Shown here piece by piece: positions 20,811 through 32,700 of a stretch of 64,000 nt of DNA (the stretch's first letter is position 1; every line of letters starts with the position of its first letter). The notes under the pieces were generated by a model. It did not search any database and was not told where the DNA came from. It worked only from the letters and a program-made list of their open reading frames with translations. This DNA comes from Branchiostoma floridae. Its lineage: Eukaryota > Chordata > Leptocardii > Amphioxiformes > Branchiostomatidae. Position numbers and translations under genes: made by a program. The stretch lies in the NCBI RefSeq assembly GCF_000003815.2, contig NC_049995.1, positions 17,903,075 through 17,967,074 on the forward strand. Direction: 5' to 3'.

Positions 20811-23800
20811 ATGCCGACAGACTCCAGACGGGTCCCCGGGCCGCAGGACAGCCGGTCCCCGCACTGGTACGGGAAACACGCGGTAAGGACGTAGCTTCAC
20901 TCTCCTCTCTCTGTTGCCCCCCTCCCCCCTCACACGCAGTGCAGACGGAACTGTGAGAACAGTTGTGCTAGCCTGGATACCAGTCCCTCGCTCTATACTA
21001 TAGCCCTTTCGCGCTAGTGTATAATCCTTATCCCAGGGAAGGCCACAAGCCCCAGTCTCTATTTGCACTCAGTACCATACCCCAACCTCAAAATATATCT
21101 TTCGTGTTGCATGATAGATACTTGAGATCAGGCTGGGGTTTGGTAACCAGGCTAAATGGCACCCGGTTTCTGATAACTATTGTACAGTGCACAGGTACAA
21201 AACCGGTTTTTCTTATTGTACCGGTCCGGAAAAACCGGACCTGAAAACATTTGGTGGACCGGATGTTGGACCTTTTCGAAAATGAACAGACTATATGATC
21301 AGGAATTCACGCATTCGGGGCCTTACCGATCGAAGAAAGTAACAAGAGCGAAGCAGACTACAGTCATTTCTACAAAGTTTTGCAGTCAATCGTACAGAGG
21401 CAGTTATTAGTCTTGTAGGATTTTAGAACGCCAGTGGGAGTCAAATACTCCACAATGTCAAACATACTTTTTTGCAGCGAAATGGACCATTGTTTTGAGT
21501 ATCGTCCATTCATATGGTTTCACATACTGAATCAGGTCCAGGTTCAGGTCTGGACCTGAACCTGATCCTTTGGACCTGAACCGGACCTGGACCTGAATTT
21601 TCTGTTCCGGTACTCTCCCCTAATGTATACTGTTAATGTAAGGAGGCAGTGCAGAGCAGATTTAGACGTAAAAGGTTTTGTTTTTATTTCCAGACTCGGC
21701 AGGAAGGCGATACCAGACCTGACGGGAGAGGAGACCACGACCTCCGACCTGTGTGTGAGTAAAATTAACAAACAACAACAACAACAAAAATTGTACACAT
21801 ATTCTATTCCAAGCCAAAAATGTTTTGGCCTGATTTTGAGTAACACCTCCACTGTCTTTGATGCCAATTTGCCCAAAGAAGGTTTCAAAAGTCTAGTGTC
21901 AGTTTCCCGCTTGCTTGATGAGTGATCCATGTTGACTTGTTTTTTTACACTTGTTTCAGACCTCCACGCGGGCGTTGTCAGCCAGGCCACGGGGTCGGCC
22001 TACATCGAGATGGGTCAGACGAAGGTCATCGCAGCTGTGTGAGTACGACCTCTGACCTTTGCCCTTGCCAATAGACTGCTTCAGGGTTCAAACTGCTTAT
22101 GGTGCATTGTGGGTAATATGTCAAAGTTGAAACACGTCTGGACATGTATCAAGCCTTGTATTTGCCTTCACCTTTGACCTTTGAACAGGTACGGCCCGCG
22201 GGAGATTGCTCGGCGCGAGGAGTTTACGATGAAGGGTCGGCTGTGCTGTGAGCTGAAGTTCGCCACGTTTGCCTGCAGACGGAGGAGACAGCACATCCAG
22301 GTGGGTACAGCAAGGGTAGCACACTTCCATGTAATGTACAGCAAAGGTACAGCACATCCAGGTGGGTACAGCTAAGGTGTAGCAAAGTACAGCACATTCA
22401 GGTTGTACAGCAAAGGAACAGCACAGGTACAGCACATCCAGGTGGGTACAGCTCATCTAGGGAAAGCACAGCACAGCACATGCGGGTGGGTACAGCAAAG
22501 GTATAGCACATCTTGGTGTACAGCNNNNNNNNNNNNNNNNNNNNNNNNNNNNNNNNNNNNNNNNNNNNNNNNNNNNNNNNNNNNNNNNNNNNNNNNNNNN
22601 NNNNNNNNNNNNNNNNNNNNNNNNNNNNNNNNNNNNNNNNNNNNNNNNNNNNNNNNNNNNNNNNNNNNNNNNNNNNNNNNNNNNNNNNNNNNNNNNNNNN
22701 NNNNNNNNNNNNNNNNNNNNNNNNNNNNNNNNNNNNNNNNNNNNNNNNNNNNNNNNNNNNNNNNNNNNNNNNNNNNNNNNNNNNNNNNNNNNNNNNNNNN
22801 NNNNNNNNNNNNNNNNNNNNNNNNNNNNNNNNNNNNNNNNNNNNNNNNNNNNNNNNNNNNNNNNNNNNNNNNNNNNNNNNNNNNNNNNNNNNNNNNNNNN
22901 NNNNNNNNNNNNNNNNNNNNNNNNNNNNNNNNNNNNNNNNNNNNNNNNNNNNNNNNNNNNNNNNNNNNNNNNNNNNNNNNNNNNNNNNNNNNNNNNNNNN
23001 NNNNNNNNNNNNNNNNNNNNNNNNNNNNNNNNNNNNNNNNNNNNNNNNNNNNNNNNNNNNNNNNNNNNNNNNNNNNNNNNNNNNNNNNNNNNNNNNNNNN
23101 NNNNNNNNNNNNNNNNNNNNNNNNNNNNNNNNNNNNNNNNNNNNNNNNNNNNNNNNNNNNNNNNNNNNNNNNNNNNNNNNNNNNNNNNNNNNNNNNNNNN
23201 NNNNNNNNNNNNNNNNNNNNNNNNNNNNNNNNNNNNCTGGATTTTCGGAGATTTTTTTGCAGTCTGTAGATATTCATCAGAAATGCATAAATGGGGTGAC
23301 ATGAATTCATGGTTACCGTAGAAATAGCAAAGTATAACCTCATTTGAACATTTGAAGACTTACGGTATCCTGGGAAGACATCTTCTCCTTGTTTGTGTTT
23401 CAGGATAACCAGGAGAAGGACGGGGCGTTGATTGTCCTACAGGCCCTGGAGCCTGCGGTCTGCTTGGTGAGTGGAACATTTTTATCATGATCAAGATTGA
23501 CATCTAAACTGCCAATCCTCCTACGCAGGGACATCAACGACGAGACCGCCTGCTCTCTCAACCGTCATCCTTAGTTCCTGGACGCCTAGCTTATAAATAC
23601 AGTCAAACCTGTCTATAGCGGCCACTCAAGGGTTTGGAGAAATATTTACTTGTACTGATAGAAATAAGAAGTAAGATAGTGCGCTGAAGTTGTGTCGTTG
23701 TGTTTTTTGTTTTTTTGTTTTGTTTGCTTTTAGACAGATGAGGACAATGTGGCACTGCAATCAAGTTAGTAACTTATTTTAACAGTGACACAGTACAGAC

Positions 23801-26646
23801 AGAAGGTAAAGGTAGTTCTTTCTTTTACCTCCCCTCTCAGGTACCCATTTTTACACCTAGATGAAGCAAGGAAGGTCGTGTAAAGGGCCTTTCCCAAGGG
23901 AACAATGTTGGGGCACGGCAAATATCAAACTCTGGACCTCTAGATTCCCAACCCAAATGCTCTACCAGTTATGCCACACAAGACACCACAATTATAACAG
24001 TGGTTTGTAAGTTTGTTTGTTTGTTTGTTGTTTTACAGGACAGGTTCCCAAAGTCTCAGGTCGATGTTTACATCACAGTATTACAAGACGACGGCAGCGG
24101 TGGGTAAACAATAGTAAACGATCTTGTACTTTTCTTATTCTTCTACTAACACATAAGTCATGACACATGAGTCACGTAAGCTTCAAAAAGTTCAAGGCCA
24201 CCCTGACAAAGGGTAGAGGAATTTTCTGACCTCTGACAGGGCTTGAAATACCACCTGCATATGCAGGTTAGTGCAGGTAAAATTGGAGCTGTGCAGGTAT
24301 CTCTGGTGTCTACCTGCACCTAACCTGCACTGGTCCATGTACATTAGCTACATTAAAAGAAAAAATAGCAATGGTTTCTGAACTATTTTAGTATGATCCA
24401 TATTTCCTAAATTCAGAGTAGTGCAGGTAAAGTTTGTCTGGTGCATGTTCAATGTTATCTGCACCAGTTCAGGTATATGCAGAAAAAAAGTATTTCAAGC
24501 CCTGTCTGACCTCACAGATTGACAAAATCTGGTAGCATACATCGAATTTGTTGTTCATATTTTGAAACGCCGAGCTGCCGATAAAGCAAAGCCTATAAAA
24601 AGTTTCCTGACCAGTATACTGTAATTCCTGATTTTTTCAATGTACTGTTATGTTCACGGTTTTCACGGTGACGACTGTAACGTGAACTTATCATTACTGA
24701 TAACAAATAATTCACAGACTTTTTTATGTGCACTTGCCTCGACAGTGAACATTTAGTTCCGAGAACAAGTTAAATTTTCTCAGACCGTTGAAAGTTTGGT
24801 ACCGTGAAGACAAAGTGAATTACAGTATGTAATACTATGCATTAGTGTTTTCCCTGTGACATGTTTTGTTGCTGTACTTATTGATGCAACAGTTTCTTTC
24901 CCTGTGATGTGTTGTTGTTGTTGTTTATTGGTGTTGTTTTTGTTTTTGTTTACAGCCCTGGCAGCTGCGATCACCTGTGCCGCCGCGGGATTGGCCGATG
25001 CGGGAGTCATGATGTATGACATCGTGGCGGGGTGTTCCGTGGTAACCATGGTTTCCTCGACTTTTAAACAGTTATAATCATCCAATATACACTTTCAGTC
25101 GTAATTGTGAATTCAGCATTTGATGAAACCAAACTTTGACCCCTGACCTACATCTATGGTATAACCAAATCTTGACCCCTTACCTAAAGTGGAACCCCAA
25201 AACCTTGAGTGCTGACCTTTAGAGGAATCCTTAACTTGCCCCTGACCTTTTGAACCCTAACCTTGAAGCCTGGCCTATGGTGGTGAAACCTAAGATAGAC
25301 CATGACCTCTGACCTATAGTGAAACCCTAGCCTCAAACTCTGACCTTAGTGGAACCCCACCCTTTACCCTGCCCTATTGTTGAACCCTGACCTTGACCCC
25401 TGACATACAGCTTGACCCTAACCTTGACCCCTGACCTGTTCCAGAGACAGTGTGGGGAGAGACAGTTGTTGGACCCCAGTGTGGGTGAGGAGTTAAGTCA
25501 GGAGGTGAGTGGTTGACATAAAAGCCTATCCACTCAGTTTGGTGTGTAGATGGTTCTGTTAATTTTGAAAATGAAGTGGATGCTTAGCAGCCTGGGTTTA
25601 CACAATTTCTTGCTGGCTGGGGTTATGGCTCAATCTATGGCAACTATCGGACCAGCTGTTCGGAGTGCAATAACTTTTAAAATGTCACTAAGTATGAGCG
25701 AATTAAGGAATGGGTTTAAGTGCTCGTTCGAACAGGCATTCCAACACCCGAAACACCCTCCTTCCACTTGTGGGAGGGCCCATTGTTATCAAATGAGCGC
25801 TCTAGAACCTATTTTTTAATTCGCTCATTAACTGACGTTGCCACCAAACAGTTTGATAGTGCATGTCGACATCTCCAGACAGAAGCAAACATAAGAGCAA
25901 ACTACTATCCGGATGGTACCCAGGCTAGTACTGTGTATAAGGTGTTTCATTTTCAGGGGGAGAGTGCAGAGGACCATGGGATGGTGACGGTCGGACTGCT
26001 GCCATCGCTGAACCAGGTGTCGGCACTAACGTTAGACGGACATCTGCAGCAACAAACAGCTGTACAGGTCAGCACACAGTATTTGTTTGTTTCTTTCTTT
26101 GTTTATTTGTTAATCAAGTGTTATGACTCTACTTCTGCTCTGCATCTATGTCAAAAGGTTCGGGCAGACCCCCACCCATACTGTTTTGAGAACTTTCCAG
26201 TCCCACAGACACACACAGAAGGACATGCACACACACCAATACACACACAGACACACACACAGACAAACACAGACACACACAGACAGACACACACAGACAC
26301 ACACACACACACAGACCAACACACACACACACACATATACACACACAGACATGCTAAAAACAACACCTTGCTATTACAAAAGGTAAGTAAAGTTGAACTA
26401 TAAAGCACCAATCTGACAACTCCGAACTTAGGGAGATTCATTTGAAGTGACCACAATATCTTAGACAAATTCCTTCTAAGACCATGCTTCTTGTGTCCCC
26501 AGGCCGTGAAGACGTGCATCGGTGGATGCCAAGGAATCTACCCCATCCTTAAAGACTGCTTAGTCACGTCTACAAGAAAGAAGATCCCCGCCTTGGATCC
26601 GAAGTCGAGCCATGCGAGCACAGAGGGACAAAACGGGCAGACATGA
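20811..26646 (+). CDS. EXOSC6: Exosome complex component MTR3 (EXOSC6)
   Basis: Ten phase-consistent exons: 20811-20882, 21694-21754, 21960-22038, 22189-22300, 23404-23466, 24039-24099, 24956-25041, 25445-25504, 25957-26067, 26503-26646, giving 282 residues (human protein about 272). It is a catalytically inert RNase PH-fold subunit of the six-subunit ring of the RNA exosome, acting in nuclear and cytoplasmic 3'-5' RNA processing and decay. Diagnostic segments are the N-terminal MPTDSRRVPGPQDS, the RNase PH core (GVVSQATGSAYIEMGQTKVI, then AVYGPREIARREE), the basic run CRRRRQH, QALEPAVCL, DDGSALAAAITCAAAGLADA with GVMMYDIVAGC, and the C-terminal LLPSLNQVSALTLDG. The true reading frame of exon 2 (ending GDHDLRPV) differs from the longest open frame there; the splice phases select it. 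The start ATG follows GGACACG. Exon 4's donor is embedded in a tandem array that runs into an N gap. Human EXOSC6 is intronless, as I recall, which contrasts with ten exons here. Confidence 0.94.
20969..21154. mobile_element. Inverted-repeat element, relative of 15403-15806
   Basis: AGCCTGGATACCAG at the left and TGGTAACCAGGCTA at the right, with shared internal CCCCAACCTCAAAATATATC and ACTTGAGATCAGGCTGGGG. Lies in EXOSC6 intron 1. Confidence 0.5.
22284..22524 (+). repeat. Donor-boundary array, EXOSC6 exon 4
   Basis: Irregular units of about 20-40 bp repeat exon end CAGCACATCCAG and donor GTGGGT plus ACAGCAAAGGTA. They run directly into the N gap at 22525, so the copy number is unknown. Confidence 0.88.
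22525..23236. other. Assembly gap (712 N)
   Basis: Run of N at the end of the EXOSC6 exon 4 donor array. The flanking exons 4 and 5 join in phase without needing a hidden exon. Confidence 1.
23825..23985 (-). mobile_element. tRNA-derived SINE
   Basis: On the minus strand, TGGCATAACTGGTAGAGCAT resembles a pol III A box and a degraded B box (AGAGTTTGATATTTG) follows about 40 nt later, then CCTTGGGAAAGGCCCTTTAC. The layout is SINE-like; a functional tRNA gene is excluded. Confidence 0.6.
24237..24504. mobile_element. hAT-like MITE, 268 bp
   Basis: Ends CAGGGCTTGAAATAC / GTATTTCAAGCCCTG, with internal GTGCAGGTA repeats in both orientations. The target duplication is not exact (ACCTCTGA versus TCTGACCT). 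Lies in EXOSC6 intron 6. Confidence 0.68.
24619..24825. mobile_element. Mariner-like MITE (CTGTAATTC ends)
   Basis: CTGTAATTCCTGATTTTTTC at the left, AAGTGAATTACAG at the right, TA on both sides, 207 bp. An inverted relative lies at about 63649-63856. Confidence 0.72.
25100..25444 (+). repeat. Degenerate intronic array before EXOSC6 exon 8
   Basis: Roughly ten loose units of about 20-35 bp resembling AACCCTGACCTTGACCCCTG fill the intron up to the acceptor of exon 8 (CTGTTCCAG). No exon sequence is included, so this is an intron-only array. Confidence 0.6.
25588..25930. repeat. Interspersed repeat (GCCTGGGTTTACAC)
   Basis: Begins GCCTGGGTTTACACAATTTC and ends near GGTACCCAGGCTAG, imperfect inverted ends. 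Parts recur at 31137-31200 (GTTTGAACAGGCGTTCCAAC) and 38163-38230 (TTACACAATCTCTCGCTGGC). It lies immediately before EXOSC6 exon 9 and creates misleading open frames. Confidence 0.6.
26205..26350. repeat. (CA)n-rich microsatellite
   Basis: CACACA/CAGACA tract in EXOSC6 intron 9. Open frames on both strands here are low-complexity artefacts. Confidence 0.9.
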
Positions 26647-27404
26647 GAGTACATATAAGCCACTTCACCGTATGAACTGCTCATGCACAAGGTCAAAGGT
26701 CATATTAGAAGATGAACGGACGGACATGAGACTGAAGAGACCAGCAGGCTTTTAGCCAGGCATGCGTCATGGCGTCATCTGGACGCGCTTTTCTTAAAAT
26801 AACAAGAAATTGTACGCACTAGATGCTCTTACACTGGGGAGCAGATCCTCTGACAAGCATGAAATTCTGATTGACCAGGGATGCCACCAGGTCATTTGTG
26901 GTCACAGTCTTCTACTATGACCTCTTTCACAGTCCACTTTCAATGCCCCCCCCCCCCCCCCCCCCCGCCCCCCAAGAAAAAACCCAGCCCCATTCGAAGA
27001 TTGCAACCGAGTCTAAGAAAACCTCAACTTTAGCTGTTTCTCACACTGTTGTAAGAAAATGTTGCTGCCATCCTGTGAAACTGGTATGGTACAGTAGAGC
27101 GGCAAGTAAAACAGATAAACACTTAACAAAACAGATACGGAAGTAATAAATGAATTGTCCATTTTGCTTGGGAGTAGTTTTGGTATAAACTATTTTTTCA
27201 CATATGTAAGCTAAGACTTTTGAATATTCCATTATTTTATACAATGTATGGACATAGTTAAATAATCGACATGACTCTTTGTAAGGTCTACTCTATCTGC
27301 ACACAACGATACTTTAGTGCCAGTACTAGTAATTATTTTAACTATTTCCGTAAAACTAAGCTAGAAATGTATTTCGAGTCTTGAGCAAGGTCTCAATAGT
27401 CTGA

Positions 27405-27426
27405 AATAAAAAAGATAAGAAATAAA
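27405..27426 (+). promoter_or_regulatory. Candidate polyadenylation signals, EXOSC6
   Basis: Two AATAAA hexamers (27405-27410, 27421-27426) lie about 760 bp after the EXOSC6 stop in AT-rich sequence. Confidence 0.5.
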
Positions 27427-28246
27427 GAATTTATAGTTTGTGTGCCATGTTCTATGTGTTCTGTTATTTGTTCAGTATTAAACTGCCGGATCAGGTAGAT
27501 TTCATAATAAGGGTAAAATTTTTTTAGTACTCACAGTTTTGTGTTGCCCTTGAACTCATTGTAATATCCAACCAAAGAAAAATTGGACTCACCCAAATTT
27601 TCGACTGAACAGCACCAGTCTTTGTCAAGGAATGAACAACCCAACTAGCTACAACGTGCTACATAATTGATTCGACTGAGAATGCTTTACAATTTGCTGA
27701 CAACGCTTAAATCATATATACTTAGTATATATTACTAGTGGGCTTATTTAGGAGAAGGCATTACAGACCCTAAAAGTGGGGCATCTCTTGAGGACAAGGT
27801 AGAAGGAAGGTACTTAACTTTTAAAACTTTCTTTAAGTTAGAAAAAAGGATTCGTTATTTGTGTAATTATATGTTTTGTTTTGCTTTTGTTACATTTCAA
27901 CGAAAGAGGTTTAATATCCTCGTATTGAAAAATGTCCTGTGAACTCTACAACTGAAGTGCCACCTGTCCGTGTTGGGTAGAACTGCAGTGGTGACGTACT
28001 TGCTGCCATGGCGACGATAGCAAAACAAAGCATCCAACCGCATCAAAACGCCAAGACCGCCTTCATATACATGCATTTTGGTTTTAGTTTATCCGATCAT
28101 TGTAGTACTTATTAATCCACTAATACATGTACTAGTTAATTACCAAATTTTTAATTAATGATTTTAGGTCGTTTTTTTTTTCCTTGTTGTGTTGTGTTTC
28201 ACGAAAGCTGGTTGTTAAGCGTTTGGCGCGTCTTGTCCAAACGGTC

Positions 28247-28260
28247 CAAGATGGCGGCCC
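28247..28260 (+). promoter_or_regulatory. YY1-like motif over the UPF0193 gene start codon
   Basis: CCAAGATGGCGGCC matches the YY1 consensus (AANATGGCGGC) and contains the initiator ATG. Position-specific use of YY1 sites at start codons is known in vertebrates; function here is inferred. Confidence 0.5.
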
Positions 28261-31200
28261 GACAGCCCGTCGCGCGAGGAGGGATGTGGAACACTCAGCA
28301 GGCCCAGTACAGTAAGGAGACTCAGGAGCTCCTTAAAGGTGCGGGACCGAGATAAGAACACAGGGAAGGGTCTGGGGTTAAAACTGATGGTGTCTTGTGG
28401 CGATTTAAGGCGGTATCTGTGTGTGTGTGTGTGTGTGTGGTATACCAAGCGTCCGTCACAAAAATAATTTGTTGTTTTTGTTGCTCTGTTTAGCACCAAC
28501 TCTCATAAATTCCACCGGATATGCCATAATACCACCACATGGGGAAAATACATGAATTTAAAGTCATTGAAAGAGATGTACCGATGCAGTATAAGTAACG
28601 TTAATCTATCTACATGTTTTATTTAAAGAAGTCTACCTACTCTACTCTTGAAATGAAGTTGTGCCAAATTATGACATATCTTTGTTTTGAATCCCCAGTC
28701 ATGATGCAGGAGTCGAAGCTGACGAATTTCCAGCAGAGAAAACTCAAGCAGACGATGAAAGGTGCGTTTACCTGTGGTTGTGCTGGTTCAGTTTTATTTC
28801 CAGACAAATTAGACAACAAGGATCTTACTGTATTAGTACAGACTTAACAGTGAGTAATGGTACATGTAGTAGTCAGGGTTCTCCCCAGAATTTGTAGTAT
28901 AGTGGAGGGGCTGGCAAAAATAACCCGCACCAACGCGTTGCGCTTTCATGGAAATGGGTTCATTTTGCAATGACAGAGGGTGTCAAATACTACAAGTATA
29001 ATATATTGTTGTGATTCCTTTGTTGTGAAGTGGCAAAACGACTATTGTTTTGATCATTGCTCATTCACAAGTTTTTGCAGACAATGCTGACTGAAAAAGT
29101 GATGCCACTTGGCACAAAAATCTGTGAATTGTCATTAATTTTAGCAAAGGTAACAAAGAAAATAGGGAAGAAACACACTAAATTTGAAAAATAGTATAGT
29201 AGTGGAGCTGGCTGAGATTATATTGGAGGGCCTCCCTTATTCCACCCTCTAGGGAGAACCCTGGTAGTAAAAACAGTAGTTGAATGTTGTATAGTTAGTA
29301 GTTATAATTACTGTAGTAGATATACTACTAGTAGTATAGAGTCAGAACTATCAATGGTTTAGAAGAGATAGAATAAAGAAAGCTAGATGGTCATCAATTT
29401 TACCTGAGTTGAGTGAAGAAAATATGGGTCTAAAGTACATTTGCCAAACTCACAACATCCAAGGGCCTGCTGGTCTAGAGATTGGAACCAAGAATTTTGT
29501 TTAAACTAAAGCATGCAAAAAACTCATCTGTTTCTGTTCCAGATGGCGGCACCCTCCCCCTCAACTGTCCACCAACCAGCAGCCAGCGTCCCCAGCGCCC
29601 CGTCGCGCCCGTGACCCCCAGCAAAAAGGTCAACCCACGGACATACCTGGGAGGTCGGAGGTCAAAGGAAGCTTGCGAGAGCTCACCGGCCGCACAGCCA
29701 GAGGATTATAGACCCAGACCAAAGAGTCAGTACTTGTTTATTTGTTTGTGTGTTTCTTTATATTAGTGATCACTCAAGGTATAGTAGAAGCCAGTTAATT
29801 GCACAATGGATTGCCGTACACTTCTGTTAGTTCTTTAGCGGCATTCCAAAATCCAAAACCAGAGCGGTCCAGCTGGATAACTTCGCATTGTTGCACCATC
29901 TGGATAACTGCACAAAATACACTGGCAAATCGGGTGTGCAATTAAGCAGCTTCTACTGTACACACAAAAAAAAGGTTAGGGCAGCATGATGGCATATGGA
30001 GATAACATGTTTGTTTGTTTGTTTCTTTGTATTTACAGAGGCGGTGTGTACAGATAAAGAGAAGGCGCGGTTAGGCAGCTTGATGGCATATGGAGATAAC
30101 ATGTTTATTTATTTGTTTGTATTTACAGAGGCGGTGTGTACGGATAAAGAGAAGGCACGGTTAGGCAGCCTGGTGGCGTATAGTAATGTTTGTTTGTTTG
30201 TATTTACAGAGGCGGTGTGTACGGATNNNNNNNNNNNNNNNNNNNNNNNNNNNNNNNNNNNNNNNNNNNNNNNNNNNNNNNNNNNNNNNNNNNNNNNNNN
30301 NNNNNNNNNNNNNNNNNNNNNNNNNNCTTAAAAAGAGAAGTTTTTCTCACACCTTACCTCACCGGTCCCTTAGCCTCACTGGTCGTATAGGGGCAGCAAT
30401 ATAATCAGCAGAAGTTTTCCATCATACTGTAACTTGTATATAAGTTACGTGACTGTGCCCATCTCTGTTTTGTAGCCCTTGTGCACTAAAGCCCCCTTTA
30501 CAAATCAAGAATTTAGCTCGGCCGAGTTGTCAGCGAGCTCTAAATTATGAGGAGGTATGACCCTGATGCCGACGAAGAAACTCTGCCATTTGTTCGTCGG
30601 CATCAGGTTCATACCTCCTCGTAATTTAGGGCTAGTTCACTGGTTATGGTGTGTGTTCAACTACCATTCTCTTTCACAAATGCTGAGAGCAGAGAAAGCA
30701 GCATGTACCAATTTTCAGTCTTCATTATGGCATCGGTATGATCAAACTCACAACCTATCAAGTCAAGCATCCAACTTACTTTTAGCCACAGCAAATCCAC
30801 TGACCAAAATTGTAATCCTTCCATCATTGTGACAAGATGTTTGTTTGTTTATTTGTTTTGTTTATTTCCTTCTGTTTACTCTCTCTCCAGTACAAGCAGA
30901 GATTGAAGAACGGGCAGAATTTCTGGAGGAAATGGAGCAGTTAGGTCGGGGAAAAGACTACCGGACGATCATCCGTACTGAGATATCACAGGTCAGCCTG
31001 GGTACTATTTACCAGCAGCTTTTATGTTATAACGCATACACTATGCACTGTGGCTTCTTTGCTAATCCGTCGGGGAAACTTGACATCTCTAACAAATTTT
31101 GGATGAGGGCGCTGATTGGTTCCTGCTCATAAGCAAAATAGGTTCAAGCGCTCGTTTGAACAGGCGTTCCAACACCTGAAACGCCCTCTGTTTCAGCAGC

Positions 31201-31405
31201 TTAATAAAGGGACAGAGGTAGGAAAATGTAGTCCGTTTTCCTGAATTTTGTCATTTTTCTCTTGTAGAAAATCCGTGAGATGGAGGTCATCGACCGGAAG
31301 CGGACGGAGCAGCTGAAGAAGCAGATCGAGCTGCAACAAAAGCAGTCTGATCAGAGGAGACACCTAGCAGAACAGAAGGAAACTGCAGGGACATCTGAGT
31401 TGTGA
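28251..31405 (+). CDS. C22orf23: UPF0193 family protein (C22orf23/EVG1 orthologue)
   Basis: Exons: 28251-28338, 28699-28761, 29543-29725, a fourth exon in or next to the gap at 30227-30326, 30891-30991, and 31268-31405 (stop TGA 31403-31405). The protein starts MAARQPVARGGMWN and contains QYSKETQELLKVMMQESKL, NFQQRKLKQTMK, LPLNCPPTSSQRPQRP, then EFLEEMEQLGRGKDYRTII and REMEVIDRKRTEQLKK. This order matches the UPF0193/C22orf23 family of small, mostly helical and charged proteins of unknown biochemical role. Their distribution suggests a link to ciliated animals, which is family knowledge and not shown here. Copies of exon 4's acceptor and start, encoding AVCTDKEKARLGSLMAYG, appear at 30040 and 30130 and again at 30210 where the gap cuts in, so the complete exon 4 and its donor are not visible. 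The start codon sits in CCAAGATGGCGGCC, a good initiation context that is also YY1-like. Confidence 0.88.
28874..29263. mobile_element. hAT-like MITE, 390 bp
   Basis: Ends CAGGGTTCTCCCCAG / CTAGGGAGAACCCTG, flanked by GTAGTAGT and GTAGTAAA (imperfect 8-bp duplication). Lies in UPF0193 gene intron 2. Confidence 0.72.
29985..30226 (+). repeat. Acceptor-boundary array, UPF0193 gene exon 4
   Basis: Three copies of a unit of about 80-90 bp contain (GTTT)n, TATTTACAG, exon start AGGCGGTGTGTACGGATAAA and a further segment ending near GGCATATGGAGATAAC. The third copy is cut by the gap, so the true exon 4 is likely the next copy. Confidence 0.9.
30227..30326. other. Assembly gap (exactly 100 N)
   Basis: A 100-N run, probably a placeholder of unknown true size, cuts the UPF0193 exon 4 array and likely hides the complete exon 4. 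Confidence 1.
30490..30632. mobile_element. Truncated copy of the TTAA foldback MITE
   Basis: GCCCCCTTTACAAATCAAGA and the internal palindrome GATGCCGACGAAGAAACTCT / CGTCGGCATCAGG match the element at 8529-9155. The right terminal part is lost. Confidence 0.7.
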
Positions 31406-31567
31406 GGGGGCTGACTGTGACACTAATGTGTGTGTTACAAAAAAAACTTTATTCTTGAAATAGTTGTAGAGGATTTTGCAGTTTTTGTGATGATCTTCAC
31501 GAATTGACCACAAACTGTATAAAAAATAGCAAAAACCACCTCGACTGCGAAGTTGAATTCCTGCAAA

Positions 31568-31573
31568 AATAAA
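31568..31573 (+). promoter_or_regulatory. Candidate polyadenylation signal, UPF0193 gene
   Basis: AATAAA lies 163 bp after the stop codon. Other AT-rich candidates exist downstream. Confidence 0.4.
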
Positions 31574-32473
31574 TGGATTTTCGGTTGCAGACTGGTCGAC
31601 AAACCAGTTTGGTTGTGTGGGGAATGTCTATGATTTAGCTATCTTGCACTGAAATGATTTGTACAGTGTTTCTTTGGTGTATAGATTTGTTGATGAAATA
31701 ATGAGTCATTTCAGCATGACATTCCAGATGTTACTGTAGGTAATGTTAAGGTTCTAAAGTCGGTTTTACATTCTATAGTGTGGTGAGGCGGGTATGGTAT
31801 TGTGTCTACAAAATGTATGTATTTTAGTTTTTTTTTTTTTACATTTTATCTAGTAGCGCCTTTCTGTATCTAAACTGTACAGTTCACTTGTTTTAAAAGG
31901 GCTTAGGTTGGTCAGGTAAAAATTGTATGTTGAAACAGTGTTTATGTCTCAAGAGATTGTTGACCATTTTAACTCTAACTGTGGTTAAAATCAAATCAAA
32001 CTGTAGGTTGTTTACTTTGCTGATAAGTATTGTTAGATTGTTAGGTATTGTTTTAACCATCTTGGACAGAGTGTGAATAATAATGGAGAATCAGTCAATG
32101 GCTTCTTTCTGACATCTTAATTTATGTCTGGGTGGATTTTTTTTTTTGCAAATGACAGGCAAAAATGATGGCTCCTCTGCTGTAAATAATTTGTTGATTA
32201 TAAAAACAAATGTTAGATCAACCTACACCAAGAAGTGAGCTTGGGTTTCATAGAAAAAGTTTGTCTGAAAAATTCTAGAGTCGGACTTACTTATATTTAC
32301 ACTAAGATGCAATCGCTGGGAACTATAGATACCTATAAGAGTCTGATGATATTTTGCTGGAATTGGTGTTTTAAGTCACTTAAGAGATTAGGAGAAAGAA
32401 ATGTCAGTGTGGATTTTTATCTTCACAAGGTGTCTAGAGAAAATGTATAGCCAATTTTAAAGAGTTACTGTCA

Positions 32474-32700
32474 TAAGCCCTTTCACAGAGATCAGGACGC
32501 ATGTGTGGCGACAGGAATTCTCGGTAATATGTCAAAGGTAAAAGCCTCAAAAAGAAAACAATACCTGTCTGGACGTTGTTAATGTTATGCAAATCGAAAC
32601 AATGGTCGAGACAAGGACTGTTTTTCTTTTTCCACACCTTTCAGTTCAGTTCACACCTTTACCTTTGACATATTCCCTAGAATTCCTGTGAGAGGGCTTA
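32474..32700. mobile_element. Inverted-repeat element (TAAGCCCTTTCACAG ends)
   Basis: TAAGCCCTTTCACAG and the right end TGTGAGAGGGCTTA form 15-bp inverted ends, about 227 bp. The interior (GACAGGAATTCTCGGTAATA, AATCGAAACAATGGTCGAGA) recurs at about 47170-47370, and a fragment is at 44736-44850. Confidence 0.65.

Noticed and set aside
22403-23343. Frames of 260-296 codons across N
   Set aside because: They consist of unknown residues in an assembly gap.
25550-26000. 227-codon frame ahead of EXOSC6 exon 9
   Set aside because: It joins an interspersed repeat (25588-25930) to the real exon 9; the acceptor at 25956 fits the exon phases.
26123-26519. Thr/His-rich and Cys/Val-rich frames
   Set aside because: These are translations of a (CA)n microsatellite in an EXOSC6 intron.
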